Assembly: GCF_023159225.1 (NCBI RefSeq) | Contig: NC_063170.1 | Coordinates: forward strand, 62,594,208 to 62,658,207 | Direction of reading: 5' to 3' | Source of the DNA: Perognathus longimembris pacificus | Taxonomy: Eukaryota > Chordata > Mammalia > Rodentia > Heteromyidae | Length of the DNA: 64,000 nucleotides | Shown: positions 35,047 to 47,429 of the stretch, in pieces | Numbering within the stretch: the stretch's first letter is position 1 | Layout of the letters: each line of letters opens with the position of its first letter | The notes under the pieces: model-generated | The model's input: the letters and a program-made list of their open reading frames with translations, nothing else | Told to the model about the DNA's origin: nothing | Database searches by the model: none | Made by a program: the position numbers and the translations under genes

Positions 35047-35047
<1 letters not shown>

Positions 35048-35048
<1 letters not shown>

Positions 35049-35256
35049 AGTGCAGGTCCCTGAATTTGGGGCCTGAGTGCTGTCCCTCCTATTTTGTTTG
35101 AGGCTGACACACTACCACTTGAGTCACAGACGCGTTTCAAGTTTTTGGTGGTTAATTGAACTCTCGTGGACTTTCCTGTTCAAGCTTGCTTTGAATTGGG
35201 ATCCTCAGATCTCAGCCTCTGGAGCAGCTAGGATTATAGGTATATGCCCCCAGCAG
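35048..35256 (-). mobile_element. B1-like/Geo dimeric SINE
   Basis: Antisense Geo monomer (ttggggcctgagtgctgtcc, ctaccacttgagtcac) and B1-like monomer (cctcagatctcagcctctgg, gcagctaggattatagg). Confidence 0.82.
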
Positions 35257-37276
35257 CTTTGTTTATATGTGTTTCCTAATGTTCAAGTCTTTGTGGTGAG
35301 CCTAGAGAATAAACAGCTTTAAAGACAATGCACCATTTTTCCATATGGTAGTGAACCAATTCATTTCCTCTTATGTCTCTGCTATTACAACTTTAAACTG
35401 ATGACCAGGAATTGGCATCTGTCTCATTATGTATGATGAGATAAGGAAGATCTACATTTTAAAAAATCTCCTAAATTTTTATTACTTTTGTCCTGTAGTC
35501 CAGATTGTCATTTTTGGCCCTCCTAGGCAAAGAATGAGCCTTGTGATCGTATACCACCATAACAATGCATGACAATAGAGATAAGGAGAAGGGAAAACAA
35601 TGGGTAGAAAAAGCTCCCATCTCATTCAGTGTCCAGAATGCTGATTGCTTTGAGGAAATAGCAAATTGGTGTTGGCTTAGGGGAAATCGGTTTGTGCACC
35701 ATTCTGCTTTTAGGAGAATTTTGTTGCATTTTTAATTCCCTGACCTGAGTTGTTCCAATCAAACAAAATTTTACTCTTTTCACTGGTGTTCCAGATGGGA
35801 GAAAATGTAAACAGCTGTCCAAGCAGTGTTGGAGCCGTTTCTTCCACACTCTTACATGGTTATTATGTTGAAGATTTACTTTTTTTTTTTTCAGCAAATT
35901 GGAACCTCTAAAACCTAGTAATCAAGTTTCCCTCCTCTCCCTCTTTTTGTAATCCAACTATCATCAATTGATTACTTTCAGAAATGCTTTCCAAAAAGGA
36001 AGACATGATGAGTCTGCGTGGTTATTATCTTATTTACTCTCTTCTTCAGTCCCATATAGCATTAAGTTGTTTACAATAATTAGCTGACAGAAGCAGGGTT
36101 GTAAACACAACAGTGTGAGAGCCTGTGTGGAGAAAAGGAAGTCATTGATGCAGGAGAAAAATAGGTACAGCCAGTCTCAATACCAAGTTCTGGCTGTTAT
36201 ACCAATTGGTTGTTATTGTAATCTGATACTCCTAAAGCAGACCATGTAATACTGATCAGGTAGGTGGCCGAAGATATGTGACAGAAATGAAGAGGTGAAG
36301 GAATTAAGACATTTTCATTAAGCCAATGGGAATTATGCTTTTTATTTGCTGATTGGTATTGAAGCGAATCAATGAACTTGCTAATAATATTCAGATTTCA
36401 AAGTTAATGTATTTCATTTCCTCCAGTGTTCCTACTTCAGGGATGCAATTCCACCAACGGAAGCAGTGCAAGCTATCCAAACCTACAAAGATACGGGTCA
36501 AAGTTGTTTCTGGACTTTCAGACCATTCGCAAGAATTAGAACACATTGAGTGGTCCATGAATGGTGGGTAGTATCTTCAAAAATGTGAAGAAAGTTTAGG
36601 ACACTAAAGAGAATGTTGACAGGATGATGTTGGTGAAGATGTATTGTGTGAATAAACTTCTTTGCTAAATGGCAACTCCTTTGCACAAATAGTTAAAGCT
36701 AATAAAAGAGATAATATCAATATGAGTAAGAGGAGAAAATACTGTGAGACTTGTACACACCAAACCATCGATGTTATTCAATGGTATTCAATACCCTTTT
36801 TTAAAGTTGGTGTGGGTTTTATGGAATTATTGCTTTTCTTGGTAACTACAGAGGTAGAATGTCTTCTAAAATGTAACTCAGTCTAGTCACTCAGTGCATA
36901 CCCACTAAATATTACCTCTTATAAATGTAAAGAGCCAAACACTGTTCATTCCAAAAGGCTCAGAAGGTAAACACATGGACAGGAGGTCTGGTGGCAAGTA
37001 ATACTAGAATAAACAACTAAGGATGATGAGTAGAAAAGTGTCCCTACCTCCTCTAATTATCTTACCCTGCTGAATAATCACTTTGTATGAATAAGGTAAA
37101 GGTCTTCAGTTATCTAATGATATCCAGGTGTCTGTATTGCAATAAGCACTGTGGTTAGTCTACACAAACCCCTGGTTCAATTTATAAACCTGTCCATCAG
37201 CCGTATTAGTGGTGGCTAATGGCTGCCCTTTTTCAGAAAAGTGCTCCCAACCAACTAGAGCTTCTGTGTATGATAA
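35257..37276. other. No supported gene; low-repeat unique DNA
   Basis: About 2 kb with few repeats. A 137-base stretch at 36427-36563 is flanked by splice-like ag/gt and stays open in one frame (see findings), but I do not call it a gene. A short poly(T) lies at 35880-35891. Confidence 0.4.
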
Positions 37277-37288
37277 AATGTACTGCTT

Positions 37289-37493
37289 GGGGCTGGGAGT
37301 ATGGCCTAGTGGTAGAGTGCTTGCCTCCTAAATATGAAGGCCTGGGTTTGATTCCTCAGTACCACATACATAGAAAAATCCAGAAGTGGTGCTGTGGCTC
37401 AAGTGGTAGAGTGCTAGCCTTGAGCAAAAAGAAGCCAGGGATAGTGCTCAGGTCCTGAGTTCAAGCCCCAGGACTGGCAAAAAAAAAAAAAAA
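37289..37493 (+). mobile_element. IDL-Geo dimeric SINE
   Basis: ID-like monomer (ggggctgggagtatggcc), Geo monomer and poly(A). The flanks, aaaatgtactgctt before and aaatgatgtacttctt after, look like a TSD with small changes. Confidence 0.9.
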
Positions 37494-37604
37494 AATGATG
37501 TACTTCTTGACACCCAGAGCCAACACTGATTATTTTTCTTTAGTACAAAATGGAACCAACTGGGTACATGTCCAAACTTTCCAAGGGGATGAGGTTGAGG
37601 TTAA

Positions 37605-37647
37605 AATTATAAATTTTATAAAATTATATTTTTATAAAATTATAATT
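37605..37647. repeat. AT-only imperfect palindrome
   Basis: 43 bases of pure A/T whose reverse complement is nearly the same sequence ('aattataaattttataaa' ... 'ttttataaaattataatt'). It could form a hairpin. Confidence 0.7.
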
Positions 37648-40600
37648 ACTGAACTTTTCAATCTGCTCTATTTTGCTTTTTTCAATCCCCTTATCTAGAG
37701 AGCTCCTAGCCAGTGAAATATAGATGGACATTTCTTAACATCAAGGATACATTGAGAAATGCATCATTAGGCAATTTTGTCATTGTTGGAATGTCAGAGT
37801 ATCATTGCACACATCTAGATGCAGTGATAGCCACCCTGCCAGTTCTATTGATGCAATTAAGAGAGAAGGTAAACAGATGTATGAGATTGTGATGGAACTC
37901 CCAGGCAGAAGAAATACACTTACCCATAATGAAAAAAAAAACTATACAATACTAAATATGTAAGTCAATAACATTCATTTATTATGACCAGCATCAAGTA
38001 TCTTATATTGCAGTTCATTGTTAAAGTGCTGCATTTTTAAATGACTAGCAACACATTACACCAGCATCAACAGCCACACACAAGTAATATATTATCCTGC
38101 AAAACTGTGTTGGCTACAATGCCACAGGATCTTTTCAGCTCTATTGTGATCTTAGGACACTACCATCATGTAGACCAATCGGTTGTTCATCAGATCTTCC
38201 TTATCTCCCATAGCTGAACCTGAGGCAAAGTCCTCACCTCACACTCTTTTCAAGGGATCTAGATCTAAATCATTGTCTCCACATTCCTAGTACCTATGAC
38301 AAATGATGCTGAATTGATGTGGATGGAGTTTGTTTTTGTGGAATTGTGCATTTAGTGATTCCAAACTTGGTTTGTGGAAGGATATATATACTGACAGACT
38401 TAAGGATATAGTTACCATTGACCAGACTCAGGAAGTACAACATTGCAAATCTATTGTCATTTTTGCTTTCTACATTATTTTCTTCTTTTTTTTTGTTTTC
38501 TTTCATGAGGAAGTCAGTGTGAGATGTGATTCACTTATTTGCTACTAAAATCTTCCAAGCAGCAGAAGCAAGAACCACCTGGGTGGGGAAATATCTGGAG
38601 TTAAGAAAAATGAATCTTCTAGAAAAAAAATACATATATATCAGCATGTGTGATGGTTTGTAATTTAGACAAAATTACTAATTGAAAGTTACCTGGAAAA
38701 TGTAGTTTGTGTAAATGATATCAGAATTTCAACCTTCTCTTTTTTTTTCTTCCACATATGTACAATTATCTCCCATCAATCCCGACAGTGAGTTGTCCTG
38801 TTTAAAAAGTCTGGAATTCCATTACAGATAAGCTCCAAATATTGATTCGGACCTTTGATTCCCTTAGTTTGAGATATCCATGGTAGAGTTTTAAATACTC
38901 AAATATGTTACTGCATAGCAGAATTGAAATGGTCCTAGAGGAAGAGAGATTTCAAATCTATGCAGAAAAAAAAAAAAAGTTCACTAAATGTCTTTGGTAA
39001 CCATCCCTGTATTCTAGGCCTATGTTAGTCCAAGGGGAGAGAACTACAAAAGTTTGAGCAATGAAAACAACTCTGGCACCTGGTATTTAAATGTCTAGTC
39101 AGTAAACACAGAAACCAAAGAAGTTTAATTATTTTGGATATCTAAAGTTGCTGTATTTTCCCTGTGCAATCAGGTAGATATCAATGGTCATGGCAGTCAG
39201 CCAGAAGGAAATATTATATGATACAGGATTCACAATGTCTACATTGTAACCATGCACATTTTTGAGGGTTGCAGTATAAAATACTTCATCTGAGCTTCTC
39301 AAGGTTGCCACAAACAAATAGAGAAACCTAACTTTGTGTTTTTCTCCTTACACTATGAAATCTCTCCCACAGTAAGTAGCTGGGAGGTTGCTTAGTGAAT
39401 GAGTAAATGTGTGAGTGAGTGAATGGCAAATTTAGAATAATTGCTATGCATCTATCTGCCTCTACATAAGTGCCAAATGTTGAGGAATCTTCTCAGCCTT
39501 GCCTGCCTCCTTCTCCCTCTGCTTGCAGCTTTCAGTGATTCTTTACTTCTTTCAATCACTTCAGTAATCATCGCTTCCTTTCTGCTTCAGTATCTGCCCC
39601 ATATAGTTTTCAGTGTTAATCATATTTTCCTTCCATTTAAGCCTAGTCAGTTTTTACCCATTCTTAGACCTTGACTCCAACATAATATTTTCCAGAGTAT
39701 GTTTGCTTCTGAATCCCAGTTTCATAATCATCAGTTTGCCCAATTTCTGTCAATGATTTTTAATGACTTCAGCAGTCTTTCATATGATTAGAAGTTGCCT
39801 TGAAATGTTCAGGATTTATTATTAATTAAATAATTTAAAAGATAAAGTAAAAATGAAATAAGTGTTGAATTAATTCACAAACTGTGAACTATTAATTTAG
39901 ATAATCACCCTGCAGTCATTTGTATTTTTCCTTCAGAATAAATTCTTTTAACTTGTGTTTCCTTTATCCAAATGACTTCACTCACTTAACCTGATTATAT
40001 TAATATTGGCTGTTTTCAAAAAACTAAGTGTCAAAGAAATGTTTGCTAATAATATTTCTACCAAATAAGCAAGTATTAGCTGTACAGAATATCTAAAAGT
40101 GTTGTAATTTCTGTACAGAGAGGTTGATATTTAGTCATTGCTCCAGTTCTTCCAGATGGAAGAAATAGAGGAATAGAAATCTACAATTTTATTTGCAGAT
40201 AACTAGTACTTACCTATGAAATGAGAAGAGATATGCATATGCTATAGGATATATGTATAGTATGAGAAAACTCATATAAGAATTGATGGAAAGGAAGAAA
40301 AACAATCACAGTCTCCTTACCAACAAGGCATTCACCATTCTAGTAGATTTGCTTGCAAGTTCTTCAGGTGATCAACAAGATGAATTGGGGCCACTAGCCC
40401 TCAAAATAGTATAGAAAGCATCTAGCAGAAACTATTTTTATGAAGTGAATATGTAGTTGGTAGGTCCCATGAGGTCAAATGCTTCATTCCCTTAGTAGAG
40501 AATGAAGAATATGGACCTCTTGGTCTATACATGTGGCGTTGGCTGAGTCCCCCACACCTATTTTCCTTGTCAGTACAACTCTAAACAAAGGACTATGAGG

Positions 40601-40984
40601 CATAAGGTGAGAGGTACATATAGTCTCTGAATTACTTGTTGCACGACAGCCAATGGGCCATCCAACCTACACTGTGTTCCTGCCTTGAGTAGATTTGCTT
40701 CTTATTATTCAGTAGAATTTCAAGCTTATTTATTACCACACAGAGCCCTCCTTAGTCAGACGATAGTATGTCTTAAGATTAATATCAGCAGACTATCACA
40801 CGGCTTGCATGTTTAGCAAACTCAACCCAACAAGATTTTATTGATTTAGTGAGGACTAACTACAGTATGCTTGAAATACAGACAAAAATAATATCCTCTG
40901 TAGGACCAAATAATATTTCAGCAGTGCAGGTCTAGATTTGTAAATCAATAAACAAATGTGACTGGTGTTGGCATGATTTTATAA
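37648..40984. other. No gene seen; unique DNA
   Basis: The longest SINE- and LINE-free stretch of the window. Frames up to 79 codons (for example 39129-39317 minus, 39441-39674 plus) show no motif I recognise. A poly(A) run lies at 38968-38979 and a GTGA-rich patch at about 39395-39424. Confidence 0.45.
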
Positions 40985-41167
40985 AAGTGTCTATCTAAGC
41001 TTGGGTTGTCATAAAAGCATACCGTAGATTATGGAGGCCTAAACATACAGCAAGAAAATATAATTCTCACAATTTTGGGCCCTGGGAGACTCTAGACTAG
41101 GATGGGGACAAAATTATGCTCCAGTGAGAATCCTCTTTTTCTGGCTATATTCTTATATAGCAGGTAT

Positions 41168-41275
41168 AGAGTGACAGAGAGAGAAAGAAAGAGAGGGAAA
41201 GAGACAGACAGTGACAGGAAGAGCAAGTAAGTAAGAGATCAATGAGAAAGTGGGAGAGTAGGAAAGAGATGTTTG
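41168..41275. repeat. GA-rich purine tract
   Basis: Imperfect GA/GAAA repeats with few pyrimidines, inside the old LTR. Confidence 0.8.
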
Positions 41276-41279
41276 ATTT

Positions 41280-41314
41280 TTTTTCCCCTTTTCTCACTTA
41301 GAAAAGGGGAAAAA
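41280..41314. repeat. Perfect 15-bp hairpin, purine/pyrimidine arms
   Basis: TTTTTCCCCTTTTCT (41280-41294) and its exact reverse complement (41300-41314) are separated by the 5-base loop cactt. It follows directly on the GA tract. Confidence 0.85.
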
Positions 41315-41415
41315 GCAGTTCTGTCTGATTAGGATCCTACCCTTATGACCTAATTTAACTTTAATTATCTCCTAAAGACTCTATCTACAGTGTGCTCTAT
41401 CTCCAATGTGCTATT

Positions 41416-41972
41416 TACTTGCTACTGGTAATCAACCTTTCTTCACTACTTTGTTTCCTGATGGTACTTAATCAACTTTGTCTTCACCAACAGGTGAACC
41501 ATTAAGCCATTTTACCAAAATGGATACCTGGAATGGGCTTTTTTCTTGAGAGCTCTTCAGTCTTTGCAACTGGGCCCCAAAAAGGCTGTTACAGTTCGTC
41601 TCCCCCTGACCTTACTACAGAGCTAGAAGCAGGTCCTGAACAGAGGAACAGGAACCACTTGGTGTGTGGGGCCTGACTTGGTCTTGCTCTGCTGTCATCC
41701 TGGGTGGATTTAGTGGTGATGCTCAACCTTTGGTTTGGGAGTTCCTCCCGCACCACTAAGTGATATTAGACACTCTAGTCAGCTAGTAAGAGTCTTGGAA
41801 AGAGTCTGAAGTGGTCCAAGGGTTAGAAAAGGGCAAAAAGGATCAGCCATGACTCTTAGGTGAGTGTGTATTAGTTCTGAAATCTCTGGAGACTGAAGAG
41901 AAAAAATCAGAGACAGACATAGACACAGACACACACAGAAAGAGGAAAGTAGAGGGGGTGGAGAGAAAGAAA
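41416..41972. other. No gene seen
   Basis: Moderate GC. A purine-rich patch (about 41885-41977) leads into the solo LTR target site. Source of the rest unknown. Confidence 0.4.
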
Positions 41973-41977
41973 GAATG

Positions 41978-42296
41978 TGTTAGGTTTTTAAAGTAGGTAG
42001 CCGGTAAAGGAGAACACCACGCGGTATTCAGGCAGGAAAGAAAGTTTATTACCGAACTGCTGGCCTGTGGCCAAGATGATCCATGGCTGGAGAGAAGGGA
42101 GAGAGAGAGAGAGCGACCCCCACCCAGCCCTGCTTTATTTAGGGCAGGGGCAAGGGGTGTGGCCAGGTGGATTAGGAGGTGACCTCAGGGAAAGGGGAGG
42201 TAACTGCCTCCAGGTTTGCAGGTTACCCAGGTAACTGGGTGGAGACTTAATGAGGTGGGGGCATGTCCATGGAGCCCTCAGGGAGAGGACCTAACA
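41978..42296 (-). mobile_element. Solo LTR of an endogenous retrovirus-like element
   Basis: 319 bp bounded by the inverted ends TGTTAGG (41978) and CCTAACA (42290-42296), with a perfect 5-bp TSD, GAATG, at 41973-41977 and 42297-42301. On the minus strand a TATA-like 'ctaaataaag' (about 42143-42134) is followed about 90 bases later by a poly(A) signal AATAAA (42050-42045), the expected U3-R-U5 layout. No internal retroviral sequence lies on either side, so it arose by LTR-LTR recombination. A 5-bp TSD fits several ERV classes; I cannot name the family. Confidence 0.9.
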
Positions 42297-42358
42297 GAAT
42301 GATTTAAAGATAAATCCATCCTGTAGGTCTGCATTGAAGTAAAGAAGCTCCAGAAGAC

Positions 42359-42362
<4 letters not shown>
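42297..42362. other. Short unique linker after the LTR
   Basis: Contains the right TSD copy and leads into the GA repeat. Confidence 0.5.

Positions 42363-42415
<53 letters not shown>
42363..42415. repeat. (GA)n microsatellite
   Basis: Uninterrupted AG run of about 26 units. Confidence 0.97.
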
Positions 42416-42418
<3 letters not shown>

Positions 42419-43671
42419 CCAGAACCACACATTTTTTAAAATTCTGACTCTACTGTTTTAGTGTCTGAAATCCTTTAACAATGGATCAAATTTGAGAATT
42501 AGGTGGAGCCAGTGTTGTGGAAATTTGCATGTGGCCAACCATTGTATCCAGCCTTTTGGGAGCTCCTACAAACAGCAGAGCCTCAGTTCCAGAGGAGAGC
42601 CTGCTCCTCCACCGTTGACAGATGTCTGGCTTCTTGGTGATGCCTAACAGAATTAACCCCCAGAAATCCTAGGAATCATTCTGTGGTGGTTTCTACAGAC
42701 TCTCCACTCTTGTGAAAGAGTTATTGCAGATAAGTTGAGCTTAGTTTTTCTTCTACATTTTCATATTATTTGTGTTCATGATAACATTTTTGGTGGCCTT
42801 TTTGTCCGCTGGTAAATTTACTTTGTGACTGTGTTGTTTGATTGACATGTTGGATTTACAATTTAAAATGCTTTCAATTTTCCTTTAAGGTAATTCTTAA
42901 ACTATAGTCACAGAGCTGTCATGTGAGTTTTCACTATTTTCTATTCCTCTAGTTTGAATCTGTTCAACTTTGCTTCTCTTACAACTATTTCATTGGTCAA
43001 GGTTACTTGGAGGTTTGTTATGTCATCCAGCCATAGCTAGAATTCAAATCTCCAAGAATTAACTACCAAATTAATCTGAGGCAGGGAAAAGGGCTGGGGG
43101 AGGAGGGGAGAAAAAAAGAGAATAAGGTTTTAAAAAGCTGCTAGGGCAAAGACCTTTTTCTCTTTATGTAACTGAGCTGATCTGTGAACACTTGCCCAAG
43201 AGATTTTTGTCTATAGTCATCTAAAGGCTAAAGCACTGCAAATCTTGAAGTTTAGCCTCATGCACAGGTGACCTCATGTTATTTTATTTTGTTGGTGACA
43301 TATTTTGGATTACTGTGTTGCCCCCTGTGTCATGACTAAATTTGTGCTGTGTCCATCACTTTTTATGAGTCAAGTACAACAATTTTTAAGGTTTTAGTCA
43401 GACAAAGAAACAGTATGAAATGATGAGTAGGTTTGTCTAATATCTTGATATTTATGCTAATCCAGGAATAACTACTATAAAATCAAATAATGTAAATGAG
43501 ATGTTTGTAACTATTTTAATATAGAACTTTGAAAAATATATTATGTAATAGAGATAAAACATAAGTTGAAATACAAAAACATCAAATACTAAATATAAAC
43601 ACAAATATTCTTAGCCTCTTACAGACTATAAAATAATAACTTATTTTCATCTATTAATATATGTGTCTTCA
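42416..43671. other. No gene seen
   Basis: Unique DNA. A purine-rich, G-rich patch lies at about 43080-43125. Confidence 0.45.
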
Positions 43672-43884
43672 CCAGGTCCTGATGGCTTAGGCCTTTAAGT
43701 ATAGCTGCTCGGGAGTCTTAGATCTGTGGGTCACGGGTCACAGCCAACCCAGACAAACAAATCCAAGAGACACTTATTTCCAATTAACCAGCAAGAATCT
43801 GTAAGTAGAGTTACAGTTTAAATGGTGGAGTTCCAGCCTTGAACCAATGAAGAGCTGGAGGCTCTGAGTTTAAGCCCCATTTAT
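43672..43884 (+). mobile_element. B1-like/Geo dimeric SINE, diverged
   Basis: B1-like monomer (ctgatggcttaggcc, gggagtcttagatctgtggg) plus Geo monomer (gttccagccttgaacc, gctctgagtttaagcccc) and a TTTA-type end. Confidence 0.7.
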
Positions 43885-44395
43885 TTATTAAATAGATAGG
43901 TTTGCATACATTATTTCAATGTAGAGGAATAGTGGTCCTTACCTTCAGGGGCAGTTCTATTGAGGATGTGGGTTTTTGCTTCCGAACTTGAAAATGATGC
44001 AACTCAGTGCATAACAGTATTTTCCTAGAAGCATACATACATTGAATTTCAATATTGGGAATTGTACAAAAAATACAGAATGTCTTCAGAAAGGATGTAG
44101 GGGTTGTCAGGACACTGGCATAACAAAAAGTAAATACTTCATCAACCTTCCAATTTTCTAGTCCCCAGCTCATTGAGCAGGAATGCCACTTGTTTGCTAA
44201 TAAAATGGTTGATATCTGTGGTCTACTCAATGTCTTTGGGTCTCTGAAAAGTAAAAACCATCATTAGACTTAGGGAACATTCAGCCCCAGTCTCTAGGGA
44301 GGGACAAGAGTGTTAGATTGAGTCTACTACTAAATGTCAATGACATAATTAGTTATGCTTCTCTAAAATACCTTAACTGACTAGGATGGACAGCT
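43885..44395. other. No gene seen
   Basis: A 104-codon minus frame (44230-43916) lacks any motif I recognise and any exon signal I trust. Confidence 0.4.
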
Positions 44396-44775
44396 TTCAA
44401 ACTGGTGCACACACTGAGGTGTTTCGGAAGGTGGGAGGCCCGCAGGCCCGATTGTGCTGCACCCTGTCTTCCCTGCCCTGTGCTTCTCCTCTCCTTGGCT
44501 ATTCTTGAGTTTTATCCTTTTCATGGAACTATAGCAAAGTGTTTCTCTGAGATCTCTGAGTCCTTGTAGTAAATTATTAACCCTGAGAGGATGCTGCAGG
44601 AACTCCCCTGCTATTTATAGCTATTGTTTAGAAATAATGTGGTAGGAGATGTCTCTTGGGACTCAGCTCTAAACCTGTGAGGGTTGTACACAATAGAGGG
44701 TGTTAGAACTGAGTTGAATTATTTGATATCCATGTGGTATCTGGAGATTTCTAGAAGCTACTACACATGTAGTAT
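44396..44775 (+). mobile_element. Ancient mammalian LTR (ERVL-like)
   Basis: 'tctgagatctctgagtcc', 'gtaaattattaaccctgag', 'gtctcttgggactcagctc' and 'agaactgagttgaattattt' follow the block order of a mammal-wide LTR family that I remember but cannot name with certainty. A local CpG/GC-rich patch (about 44420-44470) lies in it. Confidence 0.5.
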
Positions 44776-45899
44776 TTGCAGGGAAAGTGAAAAATGTTTT
44801 TCAACATCTGAGTCAAGTATTAAGCTAGACTATAAAATATTTGCAAAATTAAAAATATTAAAAATAAAATGAAAGAGAGTTGGGTGAACACATAAACACC
44901 AAGTGATACAGCTCAAATACAGAGCTATCCATCTTATCTATCTCCCTTCCTCTGTCTCTCTCTCTATAAATAGATAGATGATTTTTAGAAAGAATAAAAT
45001 GGATAATTACGTAGAAAAGATAGGATAACCATGAAGATAACTTCCAAATTCAAAGACAAATCAGTTATAATTTTGGATAATAACAATAAAAATCAAGTAA
45101 GCAGGAGAAGCTATCTAGAAATAATATAGTAAAACTCCTTAGTCCCCAAGTGACACAAATATGTCTAAGAATACAAATAATCTAAACTGACAGGAAAGAG
45201 AGATTCTTTTAAATGATATACTTGAATATACCGTCTTAAAATCTTAATGCACTAACAGAAAATGCAGAAACGTCCAGAAAAAATATCTAATGAAGACTGA
45301 AAGTCAGGTTGGCATTTTAGATATATTGTATCAGTAAAGCAGCACCTCAAAGACAATGTTTTCAGACTTTATTGGAAAGTTATTTTAACTTTAAGTCCTT
45401 TACCAATCAACCAACCATGCCCGAATAAATATTTCTTAGATAACAAGACTTAAATATTTTTTGTGTGCCAAAAAATGTGGAATGAAATCAAGATGGGGAT
45501 ATTTGGGGTACAAGAAGGAATTGAAATGGAGGTAGAATGAAAAGAAAAGACAAGTTAGAAAAGGAAATTCTCAGAAGACCTTAGTTGAATATTTTCAAAT
45601 AATAGACTGAATTCTATCAAAAGAAGAAAGAATCTCTTAAAAATGATGAACAATGTTTGTAACAAATTCCTTCCTTAAGTAAGTAGAAATAAAACAAATG
45701 AGACAATTTAAAACTCTGGTACAGCAAGGTAATAATAAAAATTAAACGAAAATATTGCTTGATCCCACACAATAAGAAAGCTCAGAAAATTAGTTTGTCA
45801 GTACATTTGGAATCAAATTTAGAGGATGAATTATTATGCTGTATGACTTCAAAAAATAATTTCTAAGGTTTATTTAATCAAGCCTCAGATGATAAATAA
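44776..45899. other. No gene seen; AT-rich DNA
   Basis: A short CT run (44946-44966) and very A-rich sequence. It could be old LINE-1 interior, but I see no firm match. Confidence 0.4.
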
Positions 45900-46210
45900 G
45901 TATTTATTAATTAAACATGAAATCCAGTACTTGAGAATTTGGGGAGGGGTAAGGTCAAGAGGAGGTGCTAGACAATTGAAGACAGGAAAGGTGAGAGAAT
46001 ACAGTCATAACATTTGATGTCTATATGTGAAAATGAAGCTAAGAAAATTGAGGGTAGAGGTGGGATTGAGAGAGATATAGGATAATGGTGAAAAGAGTGT
46101 GTTTGATCAAAAGGCATCATACTCATAAACTGGTATGGTGAATTGTAACTGTGATATACAACTACTAAAAGATGACAAAAACATAATACAGAAAATAAAC
46201 TCCCTATAAT
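45900..46210 (+). mobile_element. Possible old LINE-1 3' UTR
   Basis: A purine/G-rich stretch (ttggggaggggtaaggtc) followed by 'gtttgatcaaaaggcatcat' and 'atggtgaattgtaactgtg' resembles LINE-1 3' UTR architecture seen in rodents. Weak. Confidence 0.35.
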
Positions 46211-47429
46211 AGATGCAAAATTCACAGAGTGATAGTCAAATTCAAATAACTGAATCTACAATGCCTGGTAGTGTTTTTGCATCACAGTCAGGGCTCAGGA
46301 GAAGGAAAGTCAGACAATAACCATTTCTTAAAAATATAAAGGAAATCCAAAGCAATACAAAATTTTTCCACACTAAGGAAGGACTAGAGACTCCTATTTG
46401 AAGAGTGAAATTGAGTAATGACAATTGTAATCATTTCATTTTCTTTTTCTCAGAATATGTATTTATCTGACAATTCTTGAATGTCACCTCAGATCTTTCC
46501 CATCCTTTATATGGAGTCAGCTGATTCTGTTTCTTGACAGCTCACAGGTAATTGTCAGCCTTTGGCCATAGATCCTGGTTTGAGTCCTCTATTTCCTGCT
46601 CAGCAGCTTCTCTGACCTCATGGCTGTGGGACACAGTCACAGGTACACAAAGCAGGAGTGGAAGGAGTTAATGCACCTTGGAGACAAGCCCTGAGCTAAA
46701 GGAGTCAGGAGCTGATTCTGAGACTTACTTAAGTTTGGTCCAGAGCAACCATCCATCACAGAAATGGATAACTCAATGACATGTCTTTATATTGGCTTTT
46801 CTTTCTTGTGTTCCCCACCGCCTCACTACTATTTCTTGAAAGTATTTTCCTGACTTGGCCTCTCACATAGAAGCTTCAATTCCTGGTTCAGCCTAGCAAG
46901 AAAACAATGATAAGATTCATGGCACATGTATTATGAGAGGGAAAAAAATATTATGTGAGTACTCACATGAGAATCCCTAGTCAATATTGTGGAAAAGACA
47001 ACAGGAATTAGTCTTTGGTACTTTTGGGAAGAGTTGCTAGAAATTTAGACCTGACAGTATCTCTTGTAAGTAAAGCCCAATGACACTAGCATCAGAACAT
47101 GACAAAGTAAAAACTGATTTATTATGTGGAATAGAGGGCACAACTCATTTTCGTGTTTCCCTAAAGCTTCAGGAGGAGAATCCCTTCAAAAACACAATAA
47201 AGAAAGCGCTGGCAAGGGAATCTCTGTTTTCAGTATCTGTAGACCAGGACCCATTTTGACATTAGTAGATATAATGGAATTAATAAGAAGTTATTATTCC
47301 AGAATGGAATGGAATCTGACAGTAGCTGGTTTGTAAGGACAAAGTGTGTGTACTTACCACTCACTGTAATGGAAGCAAGGCCAAGACCAAAATGCCTTCA
47401 TTGTAGGGATCAATGGCACGAAAGGATAC
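46211..47429. other. No gene seen
   Basis: Unique DNA without recognised exon or element. Confidence 0.45.

Larger units (their letters stand above)
40985..41415 (+). mobile_element. MaLR (MLT1/MST-type) LTR, old, in complementary orientation to 34230
   Basis: 'gggttgtcataaaagcatac', 'agattatggaggcctaaac', 'cttatgacctaatttaac' and 'ctaaagactctatctac' keep the order of this LTR family read from its 3' side. Its middle has expanded into GA-rich sequence (41168-41275). Confidence 0.6.

Noticed and set aside
39129..39317. 62-codon minus frame with protein-like composition
   Set aside because: No homologous family recognised, no clear splice signals, and the length is ordinary for chance in 64 kb.
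43916..44230. 104-codon minus frame
   Set aside because: No recognisable domain, and the flanking sequence is a SINE and an old LTR.
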